Origin: Ceratotherium simum simum
Lineage: Eukaryota; Chordata; Mammalia; Perissodactyla; Rhinocerotidae
Assembly (NCBI RefSeq): GCF_000283155.1
Contig: NW_004454207.1
Coordinates: 6,945,065-7,009,064 of the forward strand
Direction of reading: 5' to 3'
DNA: 64,000 nucleotides
Positions 60,385-64,000 of the stretch are shown here, piece by piece; the stretch's first letter is position 1; every line of letters starts with the position of its first letter. Position numbers and translations under genes: made by a program. The notes below the pieces were generated by a model. It worked only from the letters and a program-made list of their open reading frames with translations, did no database searches and had not been told where the DNA came from.

Positions 60385-60985
60385 AATCTATCAACAGGAT
60401 GAGATTCAAAAGTGAACGAGCACCTACTCTCTTGTGTCTGGCTTCTTTGCTCCACATACTGTTTTAAAGTCGATGTTGCATGTATCAATAGTGTGTTCTT
60501 TTTTATTACTGTGTAGTATTCCATTGTATGAATACATTAGTCCACGATTTCTTTATCCATTCTGCTGTTGGTAGATATTTGGGTTGTTCCTAGTTGTGGG
60601 GGTTTTTTGGGGGGGCTTTTATGAATAAAGCTGCTATATATAAAAATATTTATACATATTTTTGTGCAAGGTTTTTTGTGGACATACTCATTGTTCTTAC
60701 CTCTGTATACCTAAGAAGGAATTAAAGGATAGACATATGTTTAAGTATATTAGATCCTGCCAGTCTCTGAAGTGGCTACACCATTTTACACTCCCACCAG
60801 AAATTTATGAGAGTTCTAGTTGTTCCACATCTTTACCAATACTTGGTATTATTCATCTTTTGAATTTCAGCCCCTCTGGTGTATACTAGTATATCGCTGT
60901 GGTTTTCATTTGAATTTTCCTGATGAGAAATGATGTTGAGGACCTTTGCAGGTGCTTATTGGCCTTTTGTATATTTTCTTTTGCA
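60385..60985 (-). mobile_element. Old L1 fragment, minus orientation
   Basis: TGTGTAGTATTCCATTGTAT, ACGATTTCTTTATCCATTCT, CACTCCCACCAGAAATTTAT and GGTGCTTATTGGCCTTTTG are the reverse complement of the L1 ORF2 C-terminal and 3' region. It is degraded. Confidence 0.85.
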
Positions 60986-62699
60986 AAGTGCTCAGGAGAA
61001 CTGAGGAAGTGGTGGTGGCAATATCTGTCAGGGAAGAGAAACAAGAGTATTATTTGGAAAAGCAGACTTAACAATGATAAGGCCATGTTTCCCAGTCCCG
61101 AATATTTACGCGTTTTGGTGTTTTAAATAGATATTACTGTATAAAGTTGTTCAAAAAAGAAGAACCCAGTAGGCACCTGTCCCCAAATATCTCCCTCCTA
61201 GCCTACAACCATTGTCCAGAATTCTGTGTCAGAGATTTATTCCTTTCGGTTCATCACTAGGAGTTGGCAACACGTTCACGTGAGTGCTGCGGGCTTCCTG
61301 CTAGCCTTACAGCTGGCTGGGAGAGCGTGTGAAGGGTTTGGGTACTTGGGGGTGCTGCATTCAGGCCCTTTGGGGAAGCATGAAGGCCCTGGCTGCCTGG
61401 GAGAGAGTGGTGACAAAGGATAAACCAGGAAAGGGAAGAAAGGCTTAGGACAGAGAAAGCGTAAGATGTGTCCTAAACTTTTACTTACCTCATCATTTTG
61501 TTTTCCCATGGTTGTTCACTTTGGTAAAAGTCGGAGTTGAGGAGAGAGGAAAGGAAGCAGCACAGTATGAGTTAAAATGATATTATTAAACATATTTGGA
61601 AGATAAGAGCATAGTGCCAGTCAGTAGGAGACTTCGGGGCAGTCTCAAGGTAATAAAAGTGCTATGTAATTGTAGGAGCAAGAGTGATATGTGAAGAAGG
61701 TATTGCCAGACTCCTTTAAGCCTTCCAGAAAGATCAAGGCACTTCATATTTATGGACAACACTTACATACACTCCAGTGAAGAAAAATCTGAAGCAGACA
61801 AGGTCCCCTCCATCTCACAGACAGGCCATAATATGTGCAGAAACGCAGGGACTTGATCTAAGGACAAACAAGCCCCAGGGAAGAATGAGAATAAGAGCCC
61901 AGATCACCTCACTAGGAACTCAGTGTGGCTTGCAATGGACATCTTCACACTAAGGTTTTATTCCTGTATTCAAATGTAGCACAACATCCATTCTCTAGTA
62001 AATATTTCTCATGTTTAAGACAGCATGATAGTAATAAATCAGCTCTGAAAGTTGACTGCTATAAATGCCATGTGGTATCAGTTAGATCACAAACCAAAGC
62101 CAATTTTTCAAAACATTTCCTGCTGTAATACCCACAACATTTTAACAGATGTCTTTTGGAAAGTTTTGAAGCAAAATAAGCCCCCATGAGCATATAAAAT
62201 AAAACCAAAAAGAAAGTAAAATATGGAGTGGAGGGATGATTTTTTTCTTTTGGCAGTAAGAGAAAGGTTGGGGAAAATCTTGAGATCTTTGGAGACATGC
62301 TTGTTCATAGCCACAAATGTGAAGAAATGAACTTTTCTCACACACACCCCACAAGAAAGATTAGAGTTTGGAAAATATTCTTTCATTATTCACCAAAGAA
62401 ATTTGTTTGACTGCTTTTGAGTATAATGTCTGTTATTTCTTGTTCTGAACACTAGTCATAAGTAAAACTCTAGCTTTTATTGAAGCAGTTTCATGGGAAA
62501 CTAGGGAAAGGATTTGACGGTATAACTGTTGGGGCCAGCAGGGACAGAAATGGGGTGAAAGCATCAAAGAAGCATCTTTTGTCAGGGACAAGACAGGCAT
62601 GACTGGTGGTAGCTGATTCTAAAATGGTATAACTTGGAGTCTGAGGCCTCTCAAAATCAGTGGTAGGAGGGCCAGAATAGGAGACTGGAAAAGGAAGGA

Positions 62700-62800
62700 G
62701 AAATTTTTTTTTTGCATTTTTCTCCAACATTTTATTATGAAAAATTTCAGAAGTATAGAAGTCAAAAGAATTGTGTAGTGAACTCATGAGGGTGATATTA
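62700..62800 (-). repeat. Fragment of old LINE 3' sequence
   Basis: CATTTTATTATGAAAAATTT followed by CAGAAGTATAGAAGTCAAAA and GAATTGTGTAGTGAACTCAT is a frequent short remnant of old L1 3' regions. The T-run at 62706-62714 would be its tail. Confidence 0.5.
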
Positions 62801-63149
62801 TTTTTGATCCGACAATTTGTTTCCACTGGCGCTGACTTTGACCCTCATCAAAGAAATGCTCTTGAATGAATGAATGAGTGGTCTAACAATCTTCCCAAAC
62901 ACTTATTCTGGGGAAGCCAAGGTTGTTCACTGCTACTCCTGCATGGAGTGATAATTCCAAAAGCAGGAGTCCCTATGGGTCTGCTTCTATCATCTGTTGT
63001 TTTGGATGCTTCTTGCTCATGCTGTCTTGTCTCCTCCTTGCCTTGTTATCTTTGACTTTGTGCTAGATGTTGTACCGCAAAATTATATGTGAAAATAATT
63101 GGATATTATTTCTTTGGAGAGGATTTTTGTTTGCTTATGCCAGGCACAT

Positions 63150-63260
63150 GGGGGGTGCTAGCAGTACAACAAATATTTATTGAGCATTACTGAGGCAATA
63201 GGAATACAGTTATGAAGAAGAAATGATTCCTGCCCTTACAAGTCCTACTCTGAATAAGCA
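63150..63260 (+). repeat. L2/MIR-era fragment
   Basis: AACAAATATTTATTGAGCAT, then CAATAGGAATACAGTTATGA and TGATTCCTGCCCTTACAAGT, is the same kind of ancient repeat as at 21355 and 42780. Confidence 0.5.
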
Positions 63261-64000
63261 ATAGGGATTCATTTAAATAGAGCCTTTAAAGAATAATTTA
63301 GTTCATACAAATTTCATCAGCATGCAGCTTTTCCTAACTGTATCCATCTGTACCCGTTAAAGAGTGGCATGCTGGGCCATGTAGAGATGCCCTGAGGGAG
63401 CAGTTGTCTTGCAGTTTTATTTCTTAGATAATTTAGAAAAAAAATTCTATGAACTGATTATTGCATTCACCATATAAAAGTCTAATCAGAAATATTCAAA
63501 ACGATTTTAGTTCCTTTGACCAAACACCAAGGAAAGAGGATGCTTTAAAACACTACACTAAGGTAGTTACTAATTCATGGCAAAAATAAAACCATAGCCC
63601 ATTTGAATATTATAAATTTAAATACTCTAAATCAACAGATCATCTGCAGGGACTTGTGTGCTTGTGTCTAGGTGGTAGAATCAAAGAACACAACCTTTCC
63701 ACATACAAGCTCAAGAGTACCTAGTTTTAGCCCTCACAGGCTGGAGGTTGGAGCTACTATCAAAATAGTGGAGGCTGATTAGCTGAGAAGGAATCTTCTG
63801 TGGAGCATAACCCACAGAGACCTTGACTTAATGATGGTGACCAGAACTGAATGGTCTGAGCTCCCTCTCTGGCCTTGCCATCCTTAGTTATTTCCAGGTG
63901 TTACCTCATGCTTGTTTAATGGGATCGGGGTGGTTCTCAAACAGATGGAAAAGAAAAACCACTCATCACCCCCACTCCTGGAAAAAATACTCAACAGGAG

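Larger units (their letters stand above)
44602..64000 (+). other. NHS: NHS intron 3 (to window end)
   Basis: This 19.4-kb partial intron starts with GTAAGC and runs to the end of the window without another recognisable NHS exon. The alternatively spliced 63-bp exon known between exons 3 and 4 was looked for by its expected protein and not seen, so it probably lies further on. The contents are degraded L1, MIR, a MER5A-like element, an antisense CHP1 retrocopy and unique DNA. Stretches 45.1-46.7, 55.7-58.5 and 61.1-62.7 kb hold nothing I can support. Confidence 0.85.

Overview
This window reads as the genome of a placental mammal, most likely a perissodactyl (horse, ass, rhinoceros or tapir). 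It holds three tRNA-derived SINEs of the equine repetitive element (ERE) type, several L1 copies, MIR and L2 fossils and old DNA transposons. There are no operons and no densely packed reading frames. Two small exons on the + strand encode protein that I recognise as Nance-Horan syndrome gene NHS, an X-linked gene. The window therefore appears to lie inside NHS, and almost everything else is intron.

Layout. Positions 1-3400 are intron with old repeats, including a 224-bp hAT-type element with its 8-bp target duplication. About 3400-5050 is a CpG-island-like GC-rich block. It contains a short ATG-initiated coding segment (3507-3558) ending at a GT donor in exactly the phase needed to join the first recognised NHS exon, so I propose an alternative promoter and first exon. 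From 3559 to 38785 is a 35-kb intron with an old antisense L1 (11.46-13.86 kb), a Tigger fossil (16.87-17.55 kb), an antisense L1 with an apparent 3' transduction and two nested EREs (17.56-19.08 kb), a younger antisense L1 with a target-site duplication (24.59-27.48 kb), and an LTR-like element (34.26-34.83 kb).

NHS exon 2 is at 38786-38938 and exon 3 at 44468-44601. After exon 3 the rest of the window (44602-64000) is intron 3. It holds degraded sense-oriented L1 (47.3-51.7, 55.0-55.6 and 59.0-59.4 kb), a MER5A-like element, an antisense processed pseudogene of the EF-hand protein CHP1 (53544-54129 plus probable UTR) and a minus-oriented L1 fragment near 60.4-61 kb.

I found no novel multi-gene system. 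The points most worth following are the alternative first exon, which would give an NHS isoform without the upstream WAVE-homology region, the L1 3' transduction and the antisense CHP1 retrocopy. Family names are from recognition of sequence; no database search was run.
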